A stretch of 5,293 bases of DNA, taken from Methanoculleus marisnigri (lineage in GTDB: Archaea; Halobacteriota; Methanomicrobia; Methanomicrobiales; Methanoculleaceae). Position 1 is the stretch's first letter. Every line of letters begins with the position of its first letter. The position numbers and the translations under genes were made by a program. Of the stretch, positions 1 to 5,260 are shown in pieces. The stretch is from NCBI GenBank assembly GCA_002503885.1, contig DASQ01000080.1, positions 1-5,293 of the forward strand. The letters are read 5' to 3'. The notes under the pieces are model-generated. The model saw only the letters and a program-made list of their open reading frames with translations, was not told the origin of the DNA and searched no databases.

Positions 1-346
1 TGTACGCCTCTTCAACGGACTTGAGGGTCTGCTGAGCGGTATCGCTGTGCAGCAATCCGTAGTTTTCGTTCGGCTTTGACTGCACGTAGGTGCTGCACTC
101 TTTGTAGGGGAAGTCCTTCTTCCGGGTGTAGGGAAGGTAGGATCCGACCAGGATGTCAACCCCCGAGGTGAGATCCGGCCGGAGGCCCAGAAGGATCTGA
201 CGGTTCTCCCGGTGCGTCGCATAGTGCTGCCGGACGTTGTACAGTCCTACATTGTACATGCTTTTAGCATGGTACGCGAGCGTGTCGAGGATCCAGAACG
301 TCTTCTGGGGAAGGCGCAGATAGTTGCTGACGACTCGCAGTGCCAT
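1..346 (-). CDS. tnpB: TnpB, IS200/IS605-family RNA-guided nuclease, N-terminal part (runs off left edge)
   Basis: The reverse strand from the ATG at 346 reads 115 codons without a stop to the window edge, so only the N-terminus is present. The start MALRVVSNYLRLP and the segment near residues 92-115 (KPNENYGLL, then TAQQTLKSVEEAY) match the N-terminal pattern of IS605 OrfB/TnpB proteins, in which an 'NYxLL...AQQTLKxVxEAx' stretch is typical. TnpB proteins are RuvC-fold nucleases guided by an omega-RNA made from the element's 3' end. The catalytic D-E-D residues and zinc finger would lie outside the window, so activity cannot be judged. A stop lies in frame two codons upstream, which makes this ATG the first possible start. 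No clear Shine-Dalgarno is visible. No TnpA transposase is visible, so this may be a stand-alone (IS1341-type) copy. Confidence is high for the family, low for intactness. Confidence 0.88.
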   Translation of the reverse strand, partial: MALRVVSNYLRLPQKTFWILDTLAYHAKSMYNVGLYNVRQHYATHRENRQILLGLRPDLTSGVDILVGSYLPYTRKKDFPYKECSTYVQSKPNENYGLLHSDTAQQTLKSVEEAY

Positions 347-373
347 TATCTCTTATCTTTGGGACTCATCTGT

Positions 374-384
374 CTATAAGGTAA
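374..384 (-). promoter_or_regulatory. weak TATA-like box upstream of tnpB
   Basis: On the minus strand the sequence reads TTACCTTATAG, ending about 28 bases upstream of the tnpB ATG. CTTATAG could be a poor archaeal TATA box for a leaderless transcript. The TTAC at 381-384 is also the left-cleavage tetranucleotide used by IS608-type elements, so this site could instead mark the left boundary of the element. Neither reading is proven. Confidence 0.25.
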
Positions 385-385
385 C

Positions 386-395
386 CCCCGCGGGG
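386..395. repeat. perfect GC palindrome CCCCGCGGGG
   Basis: A ten-base perfect palindrome lies between the TnpB-type hairpin and the tnpB start. It could form a short hairpin or cruciform and probably belongs to the element-end structure. No protein site is recognisable. Confidence 0.4.
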
Positions 396-411
396 CGAAC
401 GTGTACGGGGC

Positions 412-475
412 TTGATGCGGGCAATTCCTCCCCCGGTTGAAACCGGGGGTCTCCTTGCCCGTCGTATATGACGGC
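412..475 (-). mobile_element. IS200/IS605-type right-end / omega-RNA-like hairpin pair
   Basis: On the minus strand, two hairpins follow each other. The first has a 5-base stem (arms 470-474 and 459-463, ATATAC loop). The second has a perfect 9-base stem (arms 441-449 and 430-438, CCCCCGGTT/AACCGGGGG around two bases). GCAAGGAGA and AGGAATTGC flank the second, giving an outer GCAA/TTGC pairing. The motif 'GCAAG..., C-rich hairpin, ...GAATTGC' is characteristic of the 3' (right) end of many archaeal and bacterial TnpB elements, where it forms the 3' scaffold of the omega-RNA. TCAA at 415-412 could be the right cleavage site, as in IS608. The position is odd because it lies 5' of the tnpB start on the same strand. 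It may be the end of a separate, decayed or non-autonomous element (PATE-like), or an unusual left end. Confidence 0.5.
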
Positions 476-496
476 GAGCCCTGCGGCGCGGGAAGA

Positions 497-520
497 GGGG
501 CGGCACCCCCTTTTTTGTAG
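497..520 (+). promoter_or_regulatory. purB upstream element: GC hairpin followed by T6, possible promoter
   Basis: GGGG, CGGCA, CCCCC and six Ts (511-516) form a small hairpin with a T-run. The T-rich stretch TTTTTTGTA begins 34 bases before the purB ATG, about where an archaeal TATA box would sit for a leaderless mRNA. No Shine-Dalgarno is visible directly before purB. The same bases could act as a short terminator for transcripts arriving from the left on the plus strand. The promoter match is weak because the consensus TTTATATA is not present. Confidence 0.3.
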
Positions 521-544
521 CGAGAATGCCAACACTTCTCCACT

Positions 545-1885
545 ATGGCAATCCATCCCATCGACTACCGGTACGGCACCCCCGAGATGCGTGCCGTCTG
601 GAATGAGGAGAATCGGTTCCGGGCGATCGTCATGGCCGAAGTGGCGCTGGCCCGTGCCGAAGCCGTGCACGGGATGATTCCCCGCGAAGATGCGGAGACG
701 ATCGCAGCCTGCGCGTTGGAGGCAAGTCTTGAGCGGGCGAAGGAGATCGAGGCCGAGATCAACCACGACATGATGGCGGTCGTCAAGGCCGTCACCGAGG
801 TCTGCGGCGACGCGGGTCGGTGGGTCCACTACGGCGCGACCTCAAACGACATCCTGGATACCGCGACGGCCCTGCAGCTCCGCGACAGCCTCGCGCTCAT
901 CGAGGAAAAACTGGGCAAACTCCTCTGCGTGCTCCTCACCCGGAGCGCCGAGACAAAGACCCTCGTCTGCGCCGGCCGCACTCACGGGCAGATCGGCGTC
1001 CCGACCACCTACGGCCTCCGGTTCGCGATCTGGGCGAGTGAGGTCTCCCGCCACATCGAGCGGCTCCGCCAGATGCGCTCCCGGGTCGTCGTCGGGCAGC
1101 TCACCGGTGCCGTAGGCACCCAGGCAGCGCTCGGCGAGGCCGGCATCGAGATCCAGGAGACGATGATGGAGTTCCTCGGGATCCAGTCCGTGGATGTCTC
1201 AAACCAGATCGTATCGCGGGACCGCTACGCGGAGTACTTCATGCTCCTCGCAAATATCGCGACAACGCTCGACAAGATCGGGCTGGAGGTCCGGCTGATG
1301 CAGCGCTCGGAGATCGGGGAACTCGCGGAGGCGTTCGGGAAGAATCAGGTCGGCTCGAGCACCATGCCCCACAAGAGGAACCCGATCAAGAGCGAGCAGG
1401 TCTGCGGGCTTGCCCGGATCGTGCGGTCAGCGGTCGAACCGGCCCTGGCAAACAACGTCCTCTGGGACGAGCGCGACCTGACGAACTCCTCCACCGAGCG
1501 GGTGCTCTTCCCCGAGGCGTCGGTGCTGACCGACCACATCCTCAAGGTGATGATCGGCGTGATGGAAGGGCTCGAGTTCAACAAGGAGAACATCCGGAAG
1601 AACCTGATGCTGCTCAGAGGGGTGAATCTCGCCGAGTCGGTGATGATCGACCTGACGAAGCGGGGCATGAACCGGCAGGAAGCCCACGAAGTGATGCGGA
1701 CGGCGAGCATGCAGGCCCTCGCCGAAGACCGGGACCTCGCCGAGGTGCTCGGTGAGCGAGCCGAGGTCACGAAGTTCGTCTCCCGCGAAGACCTGGAGGG
1801 GCTCCTCGACCCGGACGCCTACATCGGGACAGCAGTCCAGCAGGTGGACCGCCTGATCGAGAAACTCCTGCCGCTTTGCCGGTGA
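545..1885 (+). CDS. purB: Adenylosuccinate lyase
   Basis: This cytosolic enzyme of the fumarase/aspartase superfamily releases fumarate in two purine steps: SAICAR to AICAR, and adenylosuccinate to AMP. The 446-residue product has the usual family length and opens with MAIHPIDYRYGTPEMRAVW, typical of prokaryotic PurB. Visible motifs are NHD (73-75), ATSNDILDTA (98-107), the active-site histidine region GRTHGQ (144-149, His147), GAVGTQAALG (188-197), and the mobile-loop signature GSSTMPHKRNP (270-280). One of Ser271/Ser272 in that loop is the expected catalytic serine. A C-terminal helical domain follows. All key residues appear intact. The ATG at 545 is secure because an in-frame TAG lies at 518-520 with no other start between. 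No Shine-Dalgarno is present, which suggests a leaderless mRNA. The gene stands alone on its strand and meets the chelatase gene tail to tail with a seven-base gap. Confidence 0.97.
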   Translation: MAIHPIDYRYGTPEMRAVWNEENRFRAIVMAEVALARAEAVHGMIPREDAETIAACALEASLERAKEIEAEINHDMMAVVKAVTEVCGDAGRWVHYGATSNDILDTATALQLRDSLALIEEKLGKLLCVLLTRSAETKTLVCAGRTHGQIGVPTTYGLRFAIWASEVSRHIERLRQMRSRVVVGQLTGAVGTQAALGEAGIEIQETMMEFLGIQSVDVSNQIVSRDRYAEYFMLLANIATTLDKIGLEVRLMQRSEIGELAEAFGKNQVGSSTMPHKRNPIKSEQVCGLARIVRSAVEPALANNVLWDERDLTNSSTERVLFPEASVLTDHILKVMIGVMEGLEFNKENIRKNLMLLRGVNLAESVMIDLTKRGMNRQEAHEVMRTASMQALAEDRDLAEVLGERAEVTKFVSREDLEGLLDPDAYIGTAVQQVDRLIEKLLPLCR

Positions 1886-1892
1886 ACAGTTT

Positions 1893-3920
1893 TCAGGCGG
1901 GGTGCACCATCGCATCCCGCTCGGCCGCTGTGATGCCGTGCAGGAGCCCGGCAGAGAGGTCGGCGATCGGGTAGTACCCGCCGCCGGCATGCTCCGCGAC
2001 GGCCCTGCAGTAACCCAGCCGGAACTCCAGGAAAGAGTCCCCGATCTCCTCGGTATCGATGACCACCGTATGGATGCCGTACGACCGGATCTCCTCTGCG
2101 ATACCGACAATCTCCTGACGCACATCTCCCGCGAGAGGAACGTTCGCCCTACCGTCGGAGATGACGACCATCATCGGGATCACCTCGCCGTTCTTCCGTC
2201 GCTCCTGCAGGAGGACCTCCATGCCTTTCATCAGCCCGGCACAAAGCGGCGTCTTTCCGCCGGTTGGGAGATCCTCCAGCTGTTTCTGCGCGAGATCGAC
2301 GCTTGAGCAGAGCGGGAGGAGGATCTCGGCGCTGTTTCCCCGGAACGCCACAAGGCCGATCCGGTCGCGGTGCCGGTAGGAGTCCACCAGCATCGAGAGA
2401 ACCGCACCCTTGGCCGATTCCATCCGCATCATGGTTCCCATCGAACCGCTTGCATCGACCACGAAGACGCACGCAACGGAGACCTTCCCCACCCGGACCC
2501 GCTCGCGGAGATCCTCTCCGCGGACGGCGACCGCCAACCCCTTGCGGTCGCGCACCGTCTGGTGCGGGGCGGCGGCCCGGAGCGTGGCATCGAGCGCGAC
2601 ATCGCCGGTGCCGGCCGGATACCGCGCAGAAACATAACTTCCCACATTCTCCGCCGAGAACGTCTCAAGCCGCCTGCCGGAGACCCGCTGCCGCTCCTGG
2701 TTGTCCCGCCGCTCCGGCAGGCTCATCTTTCCGACGTCGACCGGGTCTCCGACCGGGAGGACAGTCTCATGTGCTGCACTCCCGCCGGAGGGGGACAGTT
2801 CTCCGTCGCTCCTGCCGGGACACTCATCACCGGCCGGGCCGCCCCCGCCATCATGAGGAGAGTGATCGTGGTCGTGCCTGCTTCCCGTATCCTTCAGTGC
2901 TTCGTCGAGCTGCTCCGGGTCGATCTTCGGCTCCTCAAACGGTTTCCGGCGCATTCGGTGCGGGAGCGCGAGTGCCATGGCTTCCCGGACGTCATCGCGG
3001 GTGACGACGGTCCGCCTGTCGAGAGCGGCAATCGTCTTTGCCGTGCGGACGACGGCAATATCGGCGCGGTGGGTCCTGACCCCAAGCCTGATGCATGCAT
3101 TCACCACCGCGTCCAGGAGAGCATCATCAGCCGTGACGGACGGCAGCAGCGCCCGCGCATCGGCGATCTTTTCGCGCAGTTCCTCCTGCGCCGCGCCGTG
3201 TGTCTGTCGGCACTCTCCGGGATCGCGCTCGAACGCCTCGGCGGCCCTGATGACCGCCACACGCTTGGCGGGATCCTCGATCCCCTCCACGGTCACCTGC
3301 AGCCCGAACCGGTCCAGCAGTTGCGGCCGCAGTTCACCCTCCTCCGGGTTCATGGTGCCGACCAGGATGAACCGGGCAGGATGGGAGAATGATATGCCCT
3401 CCCGCTCCACCACGTTGACGCCCATCGCGGCAGCGTCGAGGAGGACGTCGGCCACGTGATCGCCGAGCAGGTTGACCTCGTCGATATAGAGGATACCACG
3501 GTTGACCGCCGCGAGGATACCCGGATCGATGGTAACCGTTCCTTCACGGATCGCCCGCTCCACGTCGACGGTGCCCACCACCCGGTCTTCAGTCACTCCA
3601 AGCGGGAGGTCGACGACGCGGACCCGGCGCCGTTCTACGTCCAGATCCTCGCCGGATGTTGTTTTTTCGGCACAGGCGCTGCACAAACCGCCGAAGCCTG
3701 CGGGATCGCAACTGTAAGGGCAGCCCCGGACCACATCGATCTCGGGGAGCACGTCGGCAAGCGCCCTGACCGCAGTGGATTTTGCGGTCCCTTTCTCGCC
3801 GCGGATGAGTACGCCGCCGATTCCCGGGTTGACGGCGTTGAGAAGGAGTGCGCGCTTCATCGTCTCCTGGCCGACGATGGCGGTGAACGGAAGGACGTTC
3901 CTCCGTGCGGAGTATGACAT
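1893..3920 (-). CDS. Class I chelatase ATPase subunit, fused ChlI (AAA+) and ChlD (VWA) domains
   Basis: This motor subunit belongs to a Mg-chelatase/cobaltochelatase-type complex, which uses ATP to help a large CobN/ChlH partner insert a divalent metal into a tetrapyrrole. In a methanogen lacking chlorophyll the likely target is the cobalamin pathway, but no partner gene is in view, so the metal is an inference. The 675 residues divide into an AAA+ domain (about 10-330), a linker (about 343-420), and a VWA domain (about 475-670). The AAA+ domain has Walker A GEKGTAKST (41-49), Walker B ILYIDEVNLL (143-152) and the ChlI signature NPEEGELRPQLLDRFGL (191-207). The VWA domain has a complete MIDAS: DASGS (489-493), Thr557 and Asp589. 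Between Walker A and B lies a four-cysteine motif (Cys67, 71, 80, 83). The linker contains RHDHDHSPHD (348-357). The ATG at 3920 follows an in-frame TAG with no earlier Met. No Shine-Dalgarno is present. Confidence 0.93.
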   Translation of the reverse strand: MSYSARRNVLPFTAIVGQETMKRALLLNAVNPGIGGVLIRGEKGTAKSTAVRALADVLPEIDVVRGCPYSCDPAGFGGLCSACAEKTTSGEDLDVERRRVRVVDLPLGVTEDRVVGTVDVERAIREGTVTIDPGILAAVNRGILYIDEVNLLGDHVADVLLDAAAMGVNVVEREGISFSHPARFILVGTMNPEEGELRPQLLDRFGLQVTVEGIEDPAKRVAVIRAAEAFERDPGECRQTHGAAQEELREKIADARALLPSVTADDALLDAVVNACIRLGVRTHRADIAVVRTAKTIAALDRRTVVTRDDVREAMALALPHRMRRKPFEEPKIDPEQLDEALKDTGSRHDHDHSPHDGGGGPAGDECPGRSDGELSPSGGSAAHETVLPVGDPVDVGKMSLPERRDNQERQRVSGRRLETFSAENVGSYVSARYPAGTGDVALDATLRAAAPHQTVRDRKGLAVAVRGEDLRERVRVGKVSVACVFVVDASGSMGTMMRMESAKGAVLSMLVDSYRHRDRIGLVAFRGNSAEILLPLCSSVDLAQKQLEDLPTGGKTPLCAGLMKGMEVLLQERRKNGEVIPMMVVISDGRANVPLAGDVRQEIVGIAEEIRSYGIHTVVIDTEEIGDSFLEFRLGYCRAVAEHAGGGYYPIADLSAGLLHGITAAERDAMVHPA

Positions 3921-3944
3921 ATGAGAAAATAGGATGCAATTGAT

Positions 3945-3962
3945 GTTAAATAATTTCTATTC
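3945..3962 (-). promoter_or_regulatory. archaeal promoter of the chelatase gene
   Basis: On the minus strand the sequence reads GAATAGAAATTATTTAAC. The AT core ATTATTTAA lies about 26-34 bases upstream of the ATG at 3920, preceded by a purine-rich stretch that could be a BRE. This spacing places transcription initiation at or next to the start codon, in agreement with the missing Shine-Dalgarno. It is a leaderless-promoter inference from position and composition only. Confidence 0.5.
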
Positions 3963-3978
3963 GGTAATAACTCATGGC

Positions 3979-4004
3979 GGGCGAGGGCGACACCGCCCCC
4001 GCCC
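3979..4004 (-). terminator. strong GC hairpin after the small acidic gene
   Basis: On the minus strand an 11-base stem forms (GGGCGGGGGCG with CGCCCTCGCCC) around a GTGT loop, with only one G-U wobble. On the plus strand the same position becomes an A-C mismatch, so the RNA stem is better on the minus strand. It starts 14 bases after the stop of the 110-residue gene and precedes the chelatase promoter, which fits a 3'-end structure separating the two transcripts. It lacks a downstream U-run, so it may be an RNA-stabilising 3' stem rather than a true terminator. Confidence 0.5.
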
Positions 4005-4018
4005 GGGACCGTGAGATA

Positions 4019-4351
4019 TCAGAACTCTTCCGCGATGCCGTAGCCGTACGATCGCAGTATCTGGCTCCCCCGCTGCTCCGGGTATGCGGCAAGCACGAGC
4101 CCCCGCGACTCCAGGAACTCCTCGGCGGATAAGATTGAGATAGTCTGGATCTGCTCGTCTTCGCCGGGCTCCATCGACCAGGAGTGGATGTAGTAGATAT
4201 CCGGCAGCCCCTCCTGTTCGTGCAGGTAGAGATCCCTTCCACGCCCGAATGCCCCGCCTGCGTCACCGCCCCGCGGCGCGAGGTAGAGCCAGGCGTCACG
4301 GTCGGTGTCGAAAAGGATCTCGCCTTTCTCGGATTGAATACATTCCTTCAT
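4019..4351 (-). CDS. Small acidic protein of unknown function (110 aa)
   Basis: I do not recognise the family with confidence. The 110-residue product is soluble-looking, with no signal peptide or membrane segment. It is strongly acidic: about 21 Asp/Glu against 9 Lys/Arg. It has an aromatic-rich N-terminal half (WLYLAPRG 21-28, DLYLHEQEG 40-48, DIYYIHSWSM 51-60), then an acidic turn PGEDEQ (62-67), then LSAEEFLESRGL (74-85) and a C-terminus ending GYGIAEEF. The plan of short aromatic beta-strands followed by 'S-x-E-E-x-x-E' and a helix resembles many small uncharacterised prokaryotic proteins; this is an impression, not an assignment. The start is supported by GGTGA (4362-4358), complementary to the archaeal 16S 3' end, six bases before the ATG. 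It is monocistronic, with its own leader upstream and a hairpin downstream. Confidence 0.7.
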   Translation of the reverse strand: MKECIQSEKGEILFDTDRDAWLYLAPRGGDAGGAFGRGRDLYLHEQEGLPDIYYIHSWSMEPGEDEQIQTISILSAEEFLESRGLVLAAYPEQRGSQILRSYGYGIAEEF

Positions 4352-4490
4352 GCTCAGTCACCGCCGCCCCGCCACCGGCAGGGCAGTTCGGCAGGCAGCG
4401 GCAATGAACTCCGGGAGGCCCGGTGAGGTGGCCATGGCCCATCTGTGGCCCGGGCCGGGGCACCGGCGGTCCCGCCACCGCCCGCCAGGC
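4352..4490 (-). promoter_or_regulatory. long G-rich 5' leader of the small acidic gene
   Basis: About 139 bases lie between the nearest good TATA-like region and the start codon. The stretch has no credible reading frame. On the transcribed strand it carries two dense G-tract clusters, at 4471-4486 (GGCGGGCGGTGGCGGG) and 4361-4376 (GGTGGCGGGGCGGCGG), the second touching the GGTGA ribosome binding site. It also holds the palindromes GGCCATGGCC (4430-4439) and GGCCCGGGCC (4447-4456). The clusters share the ten-base repeat CGGTGGCGGG (plus-strand CCCGCCACCG at 4368-4377 and 4471-4480). Such a leader should be strongly folded and could control translation, but no known riboswitch class is recognised. 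Confidence 0.35.
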
Positions 4491-4504
4491 AGATATATGG
4501 CGAG

Positions 4505-4524
4505 GAGTGTTATATAATTTACTA
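4505..4524 (-). promoter_or_regulatory. TATA-like promoter for the small acidic gene
   Basis: On the minus strand the sequence AGTAAATTATATAACACTCC contains TTATATAA, a good archaeal TATA core, within an AT-rich island that stands out from the GC-rich surroundings. Initiation about 25 bases downstream would give a leader of roughly 135-140 bases for the 110-residue gene. A second AT core, CATATATC (4492-4499 on plus), could shorten the leader by about 20 bases. Confidence 0.45.
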
Positions 4525-4543
4525 TTTTTAAGATTAAGTGATA

Positions 4544-4558
4544 CGATATAAATTATTT
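4544..4558 (+). promoter_or_regulatory. possible plus-strand TATA box
   Basis: CGATATAAATTATTT on the plus strand resembles an archaeal BRE/TATA element and would drive transcription rightward from about 4580. No intact gene follows, so it may be the leftover promoter of the decayed region or chance in an AT-rich island. Confidence 0.25.
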
Positions 4559-4564
4559 GTAGCA

Positions 4565-4750
4565 TTAATTTTCCCGACAGCGTCACCGTCCCGATTTTTC
4601 GCCGTCTGACCGATCCCGGCTCCCCGTCATGCCGGGTAGTGCCCCGGGAACCAGCCGATACGAGAAAAACCGGATTTGTTGAACCCCGTCCCGCCTGCTC
4701 CCGGCGATCGCAATTCCCGGGCACGAGGGTTCACCGGGCTGAGCACCTGA
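4565..4750. other. stretch without a recognisable gene
   Basis: I read all frames and found no start-to-stop frame with convincing protein-like sequence. The open frames on the minus strand here are rich in Arg, Gly, Pro and Ser and look like GC-driven shadows. No tRNA-like or repeat structure was seen. The stretch sits between a possible rightward promoter and a truncated membrane-protein tail, so it may be degraded coding sequence. Confidence 0.4.
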
Positions 4751-4927
4751 CGATGCTCGAAGGACCTCCCTGAGGAGCATCCTGATCCTGAGGATTCACG
4801 CCTCCCCGAGGCGACCCTTGAAGATACGCTCGGCGAGATATGGTCGAGCGTGGTGGCGCTGATCCTCTATCCCGTCGTCTTCTTTGCCGTCGCATACACG
4901 CGGTTCATGCGGACGGATATCCGATGA
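4751..4927 (+). pseudogene. C-terminal remnant of a membrane protein, possibly an ABC-2-type permease
   Basis: One frame reads about 58 codons, from just after a TGA at 4748-4750 to a TGA at 4925-4927. It ends with a clear membrane segment, WSSVVALILYPVVFFAVAYT (about 4841-4900), followed by the basic tail RFMRTDIR. The layout of a last hydrophobic helix followed by a short basic tail resembles the C-terminus of ABC-2 transporter permeases. That family label is a guess from shape only. No ATG precedes the membrane segment, and the only GTG codons fall inside it, so this is more likely the 3' end of a disrupted gene than a complete small protein. A frame switch near 4765-4775, from a frame reading HLTMLEGPP, could extend it slightly upstream, which would fit a frameshifted pseudogene. 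Confidence 0.4.
4752..4781. repeat. inverted repeat GATGCTC ... GAGCATC
   Basis: Seven-base arms at 4752-4758 and 4775-4781 flank a 16-base loop. Just downstream CCTGAGGA is repeated directly (4769-4776 and 4787-4794). The cluster lies at the upstream limit of the membrane-protein remnant and could mark a rearrangement point, or be chance. Confidence 0.3.
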
Positions 4928-5260
4928 TAGACGGGCGCGCACTTTCGCTCCCCGGGAGGGGCTGCATCGGAGGCAGGCCGATTATTCCGCCGAGTTTCCA
5001 TATTCGGGGAAGGTATGCAGGGTTCTTACCGGAGTATGCACTCATACCCGCGATCCGGGGATCAAGGCATATTTCCACTGGAGATCGGCCGTACTGCCGG
5101 GAGATGGAATAGCTAGTACTCGTTGTCAATTAACTCTATGAATTTCCTTTCCCGCCCTTCGCATCCCTCACGGCCTGCCTTCTGTGTGGGACCATATCTC
5201 GATCTGCACCCTGGATTGTTTCACGCGAAACTACGAAATTTCAGTTCTGTTGAATAGGGC
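4928..5260. other. stretch without a recognisable gene
   Basis: The frames open here on either strand have unlikely composition and no recognisable motif. Around 5113-5140 the sequence becomes AT-richer (GTCAATTAACTC), and CGAAATTTCAG at 5234-5244 could be a poor BRE/TATA element upstream of the frame starting at 5261. A direct repeat GTATGCA occurs at 5013-5019 and 5034-5040. No RNA gene was seen. Confidence 0.4.

Noticed and set aside
374..829. 151-codon minus-strand frame covering the purB start and the hairpin region
   Set aside because: It runs antisense to the purB N-terminus, and its end simply translates the TnpB-type hairpins. No family motif is visible.
1427..2125. 232-codon minus-strand frame spanning the purB 3' end and the chelatase 3' end
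   Set aside because: It crosses the purB and chelatase coding regions in other frames and has shadow-like composition; both real genes have firm family signatures.
2370..3392. Long open frame (about 340 codons) on the plus strand inside the chelatase gene
   Set aside because: It lies wholly antisense to a gene with complete Walker and MIDAS motifs. Its translation is rich in Arg, Pro and Gly, as expected from GC-rich third codon positions, and has no recognisable motif.
4296..4724. 142-codon minus-strand frame overlapping the small acidic gene
   Set aside because: It overlaps the better supported 110-residue gene in another frame and passes through the AT-rich promoter island and the G-rich leader. 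Its composition is low in complexity.
4840..5141. Overlapping plus-strand frames of 85-90 codons and a minus-strand frame of 74 codons
   Set aside because: None has protein-like composition, a ribosome binding site or a motif, and the membrane-tail frame fits 4751-4927 better.
5138..5257. 39-codon plus-strand frame starting MNFLSRPSHP
   Set aside because: It has no ribosome binding site, promoter spacing or recognisable features; such short frames arise often by chance.
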